Assembly (NCBI GenBank): GCA_041570195.1
Contig: JBFFWQ010000003.1
Span: 58,433-122,432, forward strand
Direction: 5' to 3'
DNA: 64,000 bases
Source: UBA11865 sp041570195
GTDB taxonomy: Bacteria; Chloroflexota; Anaerolineae; Promineifilales; Promineifilaceae
The position numbers were made by a program, and so were the translations under genes. Positions 8,517 to 16,375 of the stretch are shown in pieces. The notes under the pieces are model-generated. The model was not told the DNA's origin, searched no databases, and saw nothing but the letters and a program-made list of their open reading frames with translations. How positions within the stretch are numbered: position 1 is the stretch's first letter; every line of letters starts with the position of its first letter.

Positions 8517-9286
8517 TGAGCGATCAACCGGCCGCCGATCACGGTTTGACGATTCTCGATCATCTGGGCGAGTTGCGGGTTCGAGTGACCTGGGCCGCGG
8601 GCGGCCTGATCGTGGCTACCGTCATCAGCTTGGCCTTCACCGAGCAACTCCTGAATATCCTGATTTCGCCTTACGGCGAGCAATTACAGACCTTGAGCCC
8701 AACCGAAGGTTTACAGACTTACTTCCGGGTGGCGTTGGTTTCTGGCGTTACCATTGCCATGCCATGGATGCTTTACCAACTCTGGCGCTTCATCGAACCC
8801 GGTTTGCATGGGCACGAAAAGCGCTACGTATATGTGTTCGTGCCCAGCGCCACGTTTCTATTCTTACTTGGCGCCGCCTTCTGCTGGTTCGTTCTGCTAC
8901 CATCGGCCGTTCTGTTTCTGGCCAATTTCATGCCCACGATATTTTCGGCGGAGTGGACAAGCCAGGAATACATCGGTTTTGCAACGAGTTTCATCTTGTG
9001 GGTTGGCATCGCTTTTCAATTTCCACTGATCGTTTATTTTCTGGCCCGTTTCGGCATCATTCGGGCAAACACTTTGCGCGAGCATTGGCGTTTTGCCATC
9101 GTGGGTATCGCCATCGTGGCCGCCGCGGTGACGCCATCCATCGATCCGGTGACTATGATCCTGACGATGATCCCCCTGGTTCTTCTATACTTTCTGAGCA
9201 TCGGCCTGGCTTCCATGGGCCAACGACAATTCGATGCCGCGGCCGCCCTGGAGTCCGAGACAGAACCCGAACCGGCCGAAAGTTAA
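8516..9286 (+). CDS. tatC: Sec-independent protein translocase TatC
   Basis: TatC is the polytopic receptor for twin-arginine signal peptides. The 256-residue protein begins with the family signature LTILDHLGELRVRVTWAAG, has six hydrophobic segments, and contains FIEPGLHGHEKRY and the conserved FGIIRANTLREHWRFAIV region. The ATG overlaps the last base of the TatA/B stop. A charged Glu/Pro tail follows the last helix. Confidence 0.95.
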   Translation: MSDQPAADHGLTILDHLGELRVRVTWAAGGLIVATVISLAFTEQLLNILISPYGEQLQTLSPTEGLQTYFRVALVSGVTIAMPWMLYQLWRFIEPGLHGHEKRYVYVFVPSATFLFLLGAAFCWFVLLPSAVLFLANFMPTIFSAEWTSQEYIGFATSFILWVGIAFQFPLIVYFLARFGIIRANTLREHWRFAIVGIAIVAAAVTPSIDPVTMILTMIPLVLLYFLSIGLASMGQRQFDAAAALESETEPEPAES

Positions 9287-9544
9287 GCCCGGAAGCGCGT
9301 CTATCCCCGCCGAGTTGAGCCAACTTCCCAGCGTTACTGCCCGGTTAACTAAATGATTGACCCGCTCTTCCGGAAACTCGGCGACCCACTGCTCGGAGAC
9401 GGAAGCTGGCAAGTTGCCGGGAAGGTGACGGAGCGTAGCTTGACGGAGCGTTAATACTTGGTGCTGCAACCCGCGATCATCAATCTAAGCGTCAGGTCGC
9501 GGCCGGTCATTTAGCTGCTCTTTCCATCAAGTGTTTTCACCTTG

Positions 9545-10633
9545 CTAAGGTTGGCTGGCCGAGCTCGCTCGGATGCTCTCAATGTCCGACGCTAACATCT
9601 GGCTATAGATCTCGGCCGCCGGATGGATGACATGGTCGACGTTCTCCATCTGTTCTATGGGAAAACCGGCCGTGCGCGAGATATAATGTACGTTATCGCT
9701 GTCGGCAACTATTGTTCCCAGCGATTGATGTAAAGCGTTCAGGTACGCTTGCGCCTTCTCGTCATGCAGAAGGCGGTCATGTAGGGGGCCAGCGGCCAGG
9801 TAAAGGTCAAAGTCGTGTTCATCGGCCAGGGCTATCATTCGCTCCAGCGAGGCCTGATTAATGGCTGAGGTCGTAAACGAAACCCGGCCAAAGCGATCTA
9901 TCCACCTATCAGTTTCCTTTTCTGTCAAGCGCCGATTTGTGTGCTCGCGAGCCATATAGCCGCCAGGCTCCAGGTTGTATCGCCTTGTGAACAACTTCTC
10001 CGGCGACTTGGCAGCAATACCAATTGTCGTCATTATTGACTTGTTCTCCCCAAACAATGGCACATAGCGAGCCAAGAATACATCTAGCCACTGGTCGTAG
10101 TCGAGATCTGGACCCACCGCGGATGTTCGCCAAAAGCCCCACGGCCGGGGGACCTTGGCGATCATGACTTTCTGTATGTTGCGGTCCCATACGTCAACGG
10201 TATGGACCACCAGCACATTTTCAGGCGGCCCATGGCGCTCAATGTACTCTTCCAGCATCCATACATCGTCCAGCAGTACCATCCCGGCCGTGGTAGCCAA
10301 ATTAACTGCCGTTCCGCCCAATTGAGCCTCGATGATGCCCGGTATCACGCCTTGATTGGCGCTGGAGTCGCCCAGGATCAGCCAGTCAACCGGCTCCGAT
10401 AGCGACTCGAGCAGTTTCCACTTCTCGCGGGCAAGCCAGTAGCCACGATTTGAAGGGTAGCTGTCCAGGTACCATCGAGCGAATAGATTGACCGCCACCA
10501 CTAGCAGTACGGTCAAGAAGACGGCCATCACGGCCCGTCGCCAGGAGGTGGGCAGGATCACCTCGTCCGGCAGACGATCTGCAAGGATACGCTGAAGATT
10601 GGCTGATTTGGATCGTGACGAGTCGTAAGGCAT
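9545..10633 (-). CDS. SGNH/AlgX-like membrane-anchored protein, partner of the MBOAT acyltransferase
   Basis: This 362-residue protein has one N-terminal membrane segment (about residues 30-50) and an extracytoplasmic domain. WLILGDSSANQGVIP resembles SGNH-hydrolase block I, with the serine in GDSS. No confident C-terminal DxxH block was identified. The gene sits 18 bases downstream of an MBOAT acyltransferase, the arrangement seen in AlgI/AlgJ-type and related O-acetylation systems. A role in acyl transfer to an extracellular polysaccharide is inferred from this; the substrate is unknown. Confidence 0.7.
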   Translation of the reverse strand: MPYDSSRSKSANLQRILADRLPDEVILPTSWRRAVMAVFLTVLLVVAVNLFARWYLDSYPSNRGYWLAREKWKLLESLSEPVDWLILGDSSANQGVIPGIIEAQLGGTAVNLATTAGMVLLDDVWMLEEYIERHGPPENVLVVHTVDVWDRNIQKVMIAKVPRPWGFWRTSAVGPDLDYDQWLDVFLARYVPLFGENKSIMTTIGIAAKSPEKLFTRRYNLEPGGYMAREHTNRRLTEKETDRWIDRFGRVSFTTSAINQASLERMIALADEHDFDLYLAAGPLHDRLLHDEKAQAYLNALHQSLGTIVADSDNVHYISRTAGFPIEQMENVDHVIHPAAEIYSQMLASDIESIRASSASQP

Positions 10634-10651
10634 GGTTGGTTGGGTATATTC

Positions 10652-12088
10652 CTAGAACTGGAAGTAAATGAATTCGATCGACTCGCGGACACCTAGAATA
10701 AGGATAAGGATGACGATGACGCCGTAAATCGAGGCTTGGACCAGAGGCGGCATCTTGGGCACAATCAGCAAGTCTCGCTTAACCTGCTGATAGATCTCAA
10801 CCATGAGCATCAAGATTGTGAACGATAGCAAGCTGGAGATGAAAGCGGCGCTAGTGACCGAAGGGCGTAATGAGGCGTTGCCTAGGAAGTAAGTGATCTG
10901 CTCTACTGAGCTAGATCGGAAGATGAGCCAGCCGAGTAGCGTCAGGGCAAACATGATCGTCATTTGGGCGGCTATGACGGCGTAAGCCATGACCGGTGCG
11001 GTTACCTTCCTGGGCGCCAGGCGAGCGCCAAGAGCGCGGTAGATGATCAGGATGACACCGTGATAGGCGCCCCAGATGACGAAATTCCAGGCCGCGCCAT
11101 GCCATAAGCCACCCAACAGCATGGTAATGAATAAGTTTAGATTAGTACGGCCTGTCCCCTTGCGATTGCCGCCCAGCGGAATGTATAGATAGTCTCGGAG
11201 CCAGGTCGACAGAGAAATATGCCAGCGTCGCCAAAAGTCGCTTGGGCTGATCGCGAAATAGGGCAGCTTGAAATTGATGATCAATTCAAAACCCATCAGT
11301 CGGGCTATGCCGCGGGCGATGTCGGAATAGCCTGAGAAATCACCGTAGATCTGAATGGCAAATGCCACCACTCCAATGATCAAGTCCAGGCCCGAAAAGT
11401 CCTGATAGTTATTAAAGATTTCATTGGCGATTCGAGCCGCATTGTCGGCCACAAATACTTTCTTGAAATAACCCCAGACAATCAAAAAAAAGCCGTTGCC
11501 TATCTGTTCAGCGCGTATGTGACGTGGATTTTCGATCTGGGGCAGGAAGTGGACGGCGCGCTCGATTGGACCAGCCACTAACTGGGGAAAGAAAGCAACA
11601 AAGACGGCGAAATTGAGCAAGCTATCGGTGGGCTGCAGTCGCTTCCGGAAAATATCGATGGTGTAGCTCATCGTCTGAAAGGTGTAGAAACTGATGCCAA
11701 CCGGCAGAATGATTTCAAGTAAAACAGGGTCGACGTTGAACCCCAGAGCGGATGTGAGATTGGCCAGGCTCTCCGCGAAGAAATTGAAATACTTGAAGAA
11801 TCCCAAGATGCCCAGGTTTATGGCGACGGAAAGCGCCAACAACCGTTTGCGTTTCCTCAATCCGGCCGGTGTGTCGTCAGCTGTGCGGCCCATTTCCCGG
11901 CCGATCGTGAAGTCAGCAATGGTCGAGATAAGGATCAGTATGAGGAACCGCCAATCCCAGTATCCGTAAAAGATGTAACTGGCTGCCAACAGAAGGATGT
12001 TTTGTGTCCGCGTTCGCCGATAAGCCAGCAGATATAGGAGATACACGACGGCAAAGAAGATCAGGAATGTCTGGGAATTGAAGATCAT
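10652..12088 (-). CDS. MBOAT family O-acyltransferase (AlgI/DltB type)
   Basis: This is a polytopic membrane enzyme of 478 residues. It has the MBOAT hallmarks FPQLVAGPIERAVHFLPQ, DFWRRWHISLSTWLRDYLYIP and GLWHGAAWNFVIWG; the histidine in LWHGA is the presumed catalytic residue. AlgI-type members pass an acyl group across the membrane to a periplasmic transferase acting on polysaccharides. The SGNH-like gene immediately downstream is the likely partner. The start ATG at 12088 encodes MIFNSQTFLIFF, usual for the family. Confidence 0.93.
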   Translation of the reverse strand: MIFNSQTFLIFFAVVYLLYLLAYRRTRTQNILLLAASYIFYGYWDWRFLILILISTIADFTIGREMGRTADDTPAGLRKRKRLLALSVAINLGILGFFKYFNFFAESLANLTSALGFNVDPVLLEIILPVGISFYTFQTMSYTIDIFRKRLQPTDSLLNFAVFVAFFPQLVAGPIERAVHFLPQIENPRHIRAEQIGNGFFLIVWGYFKKVFVADNAARIANEIFNNYQDFSGLDLIIGVVAFAIQIYGDFSGYSDIARGIARLMGFELIINFKLPYFAISPSDFWRRWHISLSTWLRDYLYIPLGGNRKGTGRTNLNLFITMLLGGLWHGAAWNFVIWGAYHGVILIIYRALGARLAPRKVTAPVMAYAVIAAQMTIMFALTLLGWLIFRSSSVEQITYFLGNASLRPSVTSAAFISSLLSFTILMLMVEIYQQVKRDLLIVPKMPPLVQASIYGVIVILILILGVRESIEFIYFQF

Positions 12089-12222
12089 GCTCAGGGGGCT
12101 TTGCTAGAATTAGGGTCTTGTACCTGATCCGAACTCGATAATCTTGCCAGGGCGGCAACGAAAGTTGAGACGCTCTGTCTGAAATCTATCGTAAGCGTCG
12201 CCAATGGTACTCAATATGACAT

Positions 12223-13059
12223 CTATCGCCAATACCGGTGCCAGGGATCGAGTTCGACATGCGCCGCATTGGCCGCTTCGGGTATGCTAGACACAAAGGG
12301 TGAGAAGACGTAACGCGACGGTAAAGGCGTTGGACTGGTCGTTGGGGAAGCAGTTGCCGTCACGGATGGCGTACTGGTCATCTGGCTGTTGTCATGGGCG
12401 TTGGCGTATTGGTGGCAATGCCTGTCGCGGTCGCCGTGCCCGTGGCGGTCGCCGTCGGCGTATTGGTAGTTGGGACCTTAGTTGGCGTGGCGGACGCTGT
12501 TCTGGTCGAGGTAGCCGTCGGCCACGGCGTCATAGGGATTCACCTCTGCCAATAGCGCTTTGCCATCGTAGAAGCGAATACTGACGAACATGCGCCGCCC
12601 TTTCGGGAAACCGGAAATCAACTTGTGGCCGGTCTGGTTGACGACTGTAAACGAAAGCTGACCGCTGTTTTGGTTATCGTTGACGTTGGCGATCTTGGCC
12701 GCGTCTCGCAGCATTTTTTGAGCCCTGTCTACGCCGGCGAGCAGATCGTCCGGGAAGAAAACCTCGCCGGTGGTCAGATCCAGGGTCAGCGTTGCCGGAC
12801 CCTGATTCAGCAACGTATCATTGACGGCGTCGTAGTTGGCCGAACCTGAAACAGCGCTGGCCAGAACGTAAGGGACCCACATATTGCCGCCGGTCAAGTC
12901 ATGCTGGGGGGCGCCACTTCGCGGATGTTCCGCGCTGCTGGTCGGCCGGCCTCCGTCATCATCGTTCTCGGGCATCCAGGTCAGGGCGCGATAAGCTGCA
13001 ACCGCCAGTAGCGACATCCCAAGGAGCAGGGCCAGGATCTTCGATCTCCTACCGGTCAT
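12223..13059 (-). pseudogene. Decayed multihaem-cytochrome-type secreted protein with frameshifted Thr/Pro linker
   Basis: Reading leftward from ATG 13059, the frame encodes an N-terminal membrane segment and then HDLTGGNMWVPYVL and VVNQTGHKLISGFPKGRRM. These resemble the C-terminal region of large multihaem cytochrome-like proteins. No CxxCH motif is present, so the haem-binding part is missing. The frame stops at 12478. The +1 frame across 12530-12390 reads an uninterrupted Thr/Pro linker (TPTKVPTTNTPTATATG), and the original frame resumes with TSTPSVTATASPTTSPTP and ends at 12223. Two compensating frameshifts plus the missing N-terminal half point to a pseudogene; assembly error in the repetitive linker is the alternative. 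Confidence 0.6.
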
Positions 13060-13348
13060 GATTGCAGCTCATTGATATCTGGCACGGAAGTGACTCCAGC
13101 GAGTTAGACAAACGCTATCGCCGCCCATACGTGGGGCCGGCGCGGGTAGTCACCGACAGGCCAGATCGCGGAACAACGATGTCGACCGGAATTCGAAACG
13201 GCCGACCTGTTGTTAACTTTGAGCGAAGGCGAGGCACTCAACCAGCATAGAAAGTCAGGATCCTGGGGTGATCATTGACGCTCGTTTGGAGGGGCCAGGC
13301 AAAATTGAATTCGTTGCAAACTATCGAAGTGGCGGCCACTTGGCCGGA

Positions 13349-14590
13349 TCAGGCTGAGGTGGATTGTTTTGACTGCCGCCTACGGAGCAGTTGCTGGGCC
13401 CGAGCATACAAGCCCACGGCCGGCGAAAGCATCAAGGCGACGGTGATCATGGCCGCTCGCAGGCCAAAACGCAGGGCAAAGGCGCCCACGATTGGGCCGC
13501 CTACGATCTGACCGACGGCGTCTAGCTGGCCATTCATAGATAGCACCGTCGCCCGTACCTCCTGCTTCAATCCCTTATTGAGCCAGGCGCCGTACAAGGC
13601 GCCGCCACTGCTCCGTAAGACTTGGATGGTCCAGATCGAGATGGCGGCCAAAAAGAACGTGTTGGCCAGGCCAAAGGCGATCAGCGCGATGACGACGACC
13701 GCGTTAATGACCAATAGCGCATGAACAGCTACCCGTTGGTTTTCCACTTTTACGCGCCGGCGGATGATCTCGGCCGCGCCAATGGTCAGGATTATCTGCG
13801 CAGCCCCCAACAAACCGAACCACACAACCGGTTGCAGGTCACCCACGGCTGGGAAGGCAATGTTTTCCAGGAAATGGGCTGCCCAGAGCCGGTCCAGACC
13901 TTCGCTGGACAGGCCGTAAATGACGGCGACAAGCATCATCAAGGTCAGAATAGGCCTGCCGCGCACGGTGCTCACGCCCTGTTTGAAGGTCCGTTGTGCT
14001 TCTTGCCAGGTATGGCGTTCGGCGGCCGGCGTAGGTTTGAAACCAGTTTCAGGCATGAATAAGGCCAGGAAGGCGGCCAGTAGAATGATTAGCATCCCAC
14101 CAAGCATGATGGGCAAGTTCAGGGCGATGGTTCCCAGCGCGGTGGCCACGATGATGCCCAGCAGCGTCCCGGCCTGGGCCATCTGGGAACCACGCAGATA
14201 GATACGAGCCAGTTGTTCCTCGCCCAGTTCGTCGGCCAGCCAGGCCTGCTCAGCGCCGCTGATAAAGGTGTAGCCAAATCCCCATATGGCCTGGGCCAAC
14301 AGGATGGTGGCGAAAATGGGCAATGCTCCTTCCAGGATAAAGCCCAGGCCAATGAGGAAGTAGCCGATAATCACTGACAGGCGCCGGCTATAGACATCGG
14401 CGACGATGCCGGTGGGGATCTCGAACAGAAATACAGTCGTCTCTAGGACGGTGCCCACCAGGACCAGTTGCAGAGGGTCCAGGCCCGCGCTCTGCACCCG
14501 ATAGATGGCGCTGACCAGCGACATCATGGTGAAGAACAGGCCAAAGCTGGCCTGGGTGATCAAATATATCGTGTAGGCTGATATTCGCAT
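13349..14590 (-). CDS. MFS transporter
   Basis: A 413-residue protein with about 12 hydrophobic segments. The loop 2-3 region reads GIVADVYSRRLSVIIGYFLIG, a variant of the MFS motif GxxxDRxGRR. A charged central cytoplasmic loop (around residues 185-205) separates two six-helix halves. It belongs to the drug-efflux or general-permease type, but no substrate can be assigned. It starts 5 bases after the RIO kinase gene, so the two are probably one operon. Confidence 0.85.
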   Translation of the reverse strand: MRISAYTIYLITQASFGLFFTMMSLVSAIYRVQSAGLDPLQLVLVGTVLETTVFLFEIPTGIVADVYSRRLSVIIGYFLIGLGFILEGALPIFATILLAQAIWGFGYTFISGAEQAWLADELGEEQLARIYLRGSQMAQAGTLLGIIVATALGTIALNLPIMLGGMLIILLAAFLALFMPETGFKPTPAAERHTWQEAQRTFKQGVSTVRGRPILTLMMLVAVIYGLSSEGLDRLWAAHFLENIAFPAVGDLQPVVWFGLLGAAQIILTIGAAEIIRRRVKVENQRVAVHALLVINAVVVIALIAFGLANTFFLAAISIWTIQVLRSSGGALYGAWLNKGLKQEVRATVLSMNGQLDAVGQIVGGPIVGAFALRFGLRAAMITVALMLSPAVGLYARAQQLLRRRQSKQSTSA

Positions 14591-14595
14591 TTGTT

Positions 14596-15555
14596 TCAGT
14601 CACCGGACATGTACCCCCGCCAAAGATCGTCTACGAGTTTACCAGGATTAGACTTGACGCCGCAGCGGGCAAAGTATTGACAAACGCGGCGCACATCCCG
14701 TTCTAGGAGCATGAGCGCGTTCCGATTCTTGCGCGCGTCGACCAACTGCGGGAAGTCGATGATAGTACCTTGTCCTTCCCAATAGAGTATATTGTAAGCT
14801 GACAAATCGCCATGGATATAGTGATTAGTCAGCATGAGCCGGATATTCTCCACGAGCCGCTCAAACAACGGTTGGGCTTCTGAGGAGTCCAGCCGCACTT
14901 CGTTCAACGTCGGCGCGGCAGCCCAGTCGTCGCCAATATAGGCCATCAAGATGGTGTTGCCGCGATGGGCGATAGGCTTGGGGACGTCAACGCCGGCCTG
15001 GTACAGGGCTCGGTGCACGATAAACTCGTTCATGATCCAGTTCAAGATGTCCAGGCGCTTGCCGAAGCGGGTCTTTTTACGAATAGCCCGCGCCTCTCTG
15101 TCGCCTTTAGCCTCTTTGCCATCGCCGTCCAACAGCAGCCGGCCCTCTTTGTAAAGGGCGTCATTGCGCAGATGGCGAAGCATTCGTGGTCGGTAAAGCT
15201 TGGCCGCGATCAACTCCACGCCGGTCGTCGGACCGGCCGGACAGCAATAGACGTTAGCCTCCTTGCCGCCTTTCACGATGCGCGTGACGTCGGTTATCAA
15301 GTCATCGCGATAGAAGGCGGCGACCGAGTTGATTAGCCATTGGCGTTCGTGATGTAAAGGATCGAGCGCAGCGGCGTAGCTAGGCACAAAATCATTGATG
15401 TTGTCGCCGGCATTGGTGAGCTGAGCCCGTGCTTCGGCCGGACTTGACCGGCTGCGCCCGGGCGTCTTCTTGTGGCGTTGACGGCGATGACGTAGGTTGT
15501 ACTCAAACTCAAAGTGATCGTACTCTTCACTGTAATCGGATTGGGTGATCCTCAT
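14596..15555 (-). CDS. RIO-type serine protein kinase
   Basis: The kinase core has the lysine-containing VKGGKEANVY segment and the catalytic loop HGDLSAYNIL (His248, Asp250). The metal-binding IIDFPQLVDARKN is the RIO1 form of the DFG motif. RIO kinases lack the activation loop of ordinary protein kinases and are best known from ribosome maturation in archaea and eukaryotes; bacterial members are rarer and of uncertain role. The N-terminal 60 residues are basic and probably disordered. The downstream MFS gene follows after 5 bases. Confidence 0.9.
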   Translation of the reverse strand: MRITQSDYSEEYDHFEFEYNLRHRRQRHKKTPGRSRSSPAEARAQLTNAGDNINDFVPSYAAALDPLHHERQWLINSVAAFYRDDLITDVTRIVKGGKEANVYCCPAGPTTGVELIAAKLYRPRMLRHLRNDALYKEGRLLLDGDGKEAKGDREARAIRKKTRFGKRLDILNWIMNEFIVHRALYQAGVDVPKPIAHRGNTILMAYIGDDWAAAPTLNEVRLDSSEAQPLFERLVENIRLMLTNHYIHGDLSAYNILYWEGQGTIIDFPQLVDARKNRNALMLLERDVRRVCQYFARCGVKSNPGKLVDDLWRGYMSGD

Positions 15556-15773
15556 CTCGTCTTCTTCTGTTCTCTCCGTAAATGTACGTAACCATCGATC
15601 AAAGGATGCCAGAGTCGACCGGCTTACGCCGTTTGATCAAACATGGCCGGGGGCGCTGATTTGGATGGGACTGGGGTAGCCGAAGGCCGTTATGATCTAG
15701 GGTGCGTTAAATGCGGCCGGTCGCTGGCTGGGGCGTCATGCTGTGGCCGTAGCTCGGGGGGATATCCGGAGAC

Positions 15774-15807
15774 AAAAAACGGCCACGAGTGAGAACACCC
15801 GTGGCCG
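15774..15807 (-). terminator. Rho-independent terminator of the 24-codon unit
   Basis: On the minus strand, CGGCCACG and CGTGGCCG (15800-15807 and 15780-15787) form an 8-pair stem extended by an inner GTG/CAC pairing. It is followed by six U residues, copied from the A-run at 15774-15779. Nothing coding is seen from here to the RIO kinase start at 15555, about 220 bases. Confidence 0.8.
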
Positions 15808-15831
15808 ACAGAAGACACTTTGGCCTATAGC

Positions 15832-15850
15832 CTCAGGCTTTTAGCCTGAG
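15832..15850 (-). promoter_or_regulatory. Perfect hairpin after the 24-codon ORF
   Basis: CTCAGGCT (15832-15839) and AGCCTGAG (15843-15850) form an 8-pair stem with a 3-base loop, 5 bases after the ORF stop. The CTCAGGC sequence also occurs on the minus strand just before the ribosome binding site, so this arm could pair with either copy. Confidence 0.5.
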
Positions 15851-15855
15851 ATGAT

Positions 15856-15930
15856 CTACCCGGCGGGGAACACAGGCGCACTCTCATGACGCAGAACAAC
15901 CGCGTCTTCTTCGTAGTTGGATTGGGTCAT
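15856..15930 (-). CDS. 24-residue peptide with strong ribosome binding site
   Basis: The ORF runs from ATG 15930 to TAG 15856 and encodes 24 residues, beginning MTQSNYEED and ending SAPVFPAG. A perfect AGGAGG at 15939-15944 lies 8 bases upstream. A plausible promoter (15963-15992) precedes it, and a hairpin and a strong terminator follow, giving a self-contained transcript of about 180 bases. The peptide is acidic in its first half, has no signal peptide or Cys, and matches no family I recognise. It could be a functional micropeptide, a peptide precursor, or a leader-type ORF within a regulatory RNA. Confidence 0.5.
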   Translation of the reverse strand: MTQSNYEEDAVVLRHESAPVFPAG

Positions 15931-15962
15931 AAAGCACGCCTCCTTTTGCCTGAGATGAGATT

Positions 15963-15992
15963 AGTCTACCATAGGCCGAGCTCGATTGGCAA
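15963..15992 (-). promoter_or_regulatory. Candidate promoter of the 24-codon unit
   Basis: On the minus strand, TTGCCA (15987-15992) and TAGACT (15963-15968) are separated by 18 bases. The -10 is a 4/6 match. Transcription would begin near 15956, giving a short leader before the AGGAGG. Confidence 0.4.
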
Positions 15993-16053
15993 GCGAGTGG
16001 GGTGTAAATCTCTTTACAGGAGAGCCGCCGAGTTTGCGCCGGTTCAACGAGCC

Positions 16054-16230
16054 GCAACAGGTCTCGACATCGCCAGCCGGATGCAATCGCATGGCGTACC
16101 GGGAAATATCCAGATTACGCGTCAGGTGTACGAGCAGATCAAGGACCAATATGTCTGCCGGCCGCGGGGGAAGATCATGATCAAGGACAAGGGCGACATG
16201 GAGACCTGAATCCTGGTGGCCCCAGATAGG
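16054..16230 (+). pseudogene. Relic of a class III nucleotide cyclase domain
   Basis: The frame encodes GLDIASRMQSHGVPGNIQ, then VYEQIKDQYVCRPRGKIM and IKDKGDMET, followed by TGA at 16207-16209 and then ILVA. This matches the C-terminal end of adenylate/guanylate cyclase domains, where NIASRMESHG and GKGxMxTxxL are typical. The TGA sits where a tryptophan or similar codon would be expected. Only about 55 residues of homology remain and the catalytic N-terminal part is absent, so this is a fragment rather than a gene. Confidence 0.6.
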
Positions 16231-16375
16231 TTGGAACTATCACCCGAGACCGAGGCCGGCCACCATTCTAGTGTACAGGAGCGCCAGAGAGAATCAAAGA
16301 TCAGTCTATCCAGGAAGCTATTGTGCTTTTCCTCGTTTCGATCTAGGATGTGCATAGTTTGGAAGGAGGTGCTAG

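Noticed and set aside
9287..9544. A minus-strand frame from 9469 in the gap between tatC and the SGNH-like gene, and a 10-base direct repeat TGACGGAGCG
   Set aside because: The frame runs into the antisense of tatC without a stop and no family is recognised. The repeat has only two copies. At most this is a weak relic.
12300..12584. A plus-strand frame rich in Gly and Arg
   Set aside because: It is the complement of the Thr/Pro linker of the decayed minus-strand gene.
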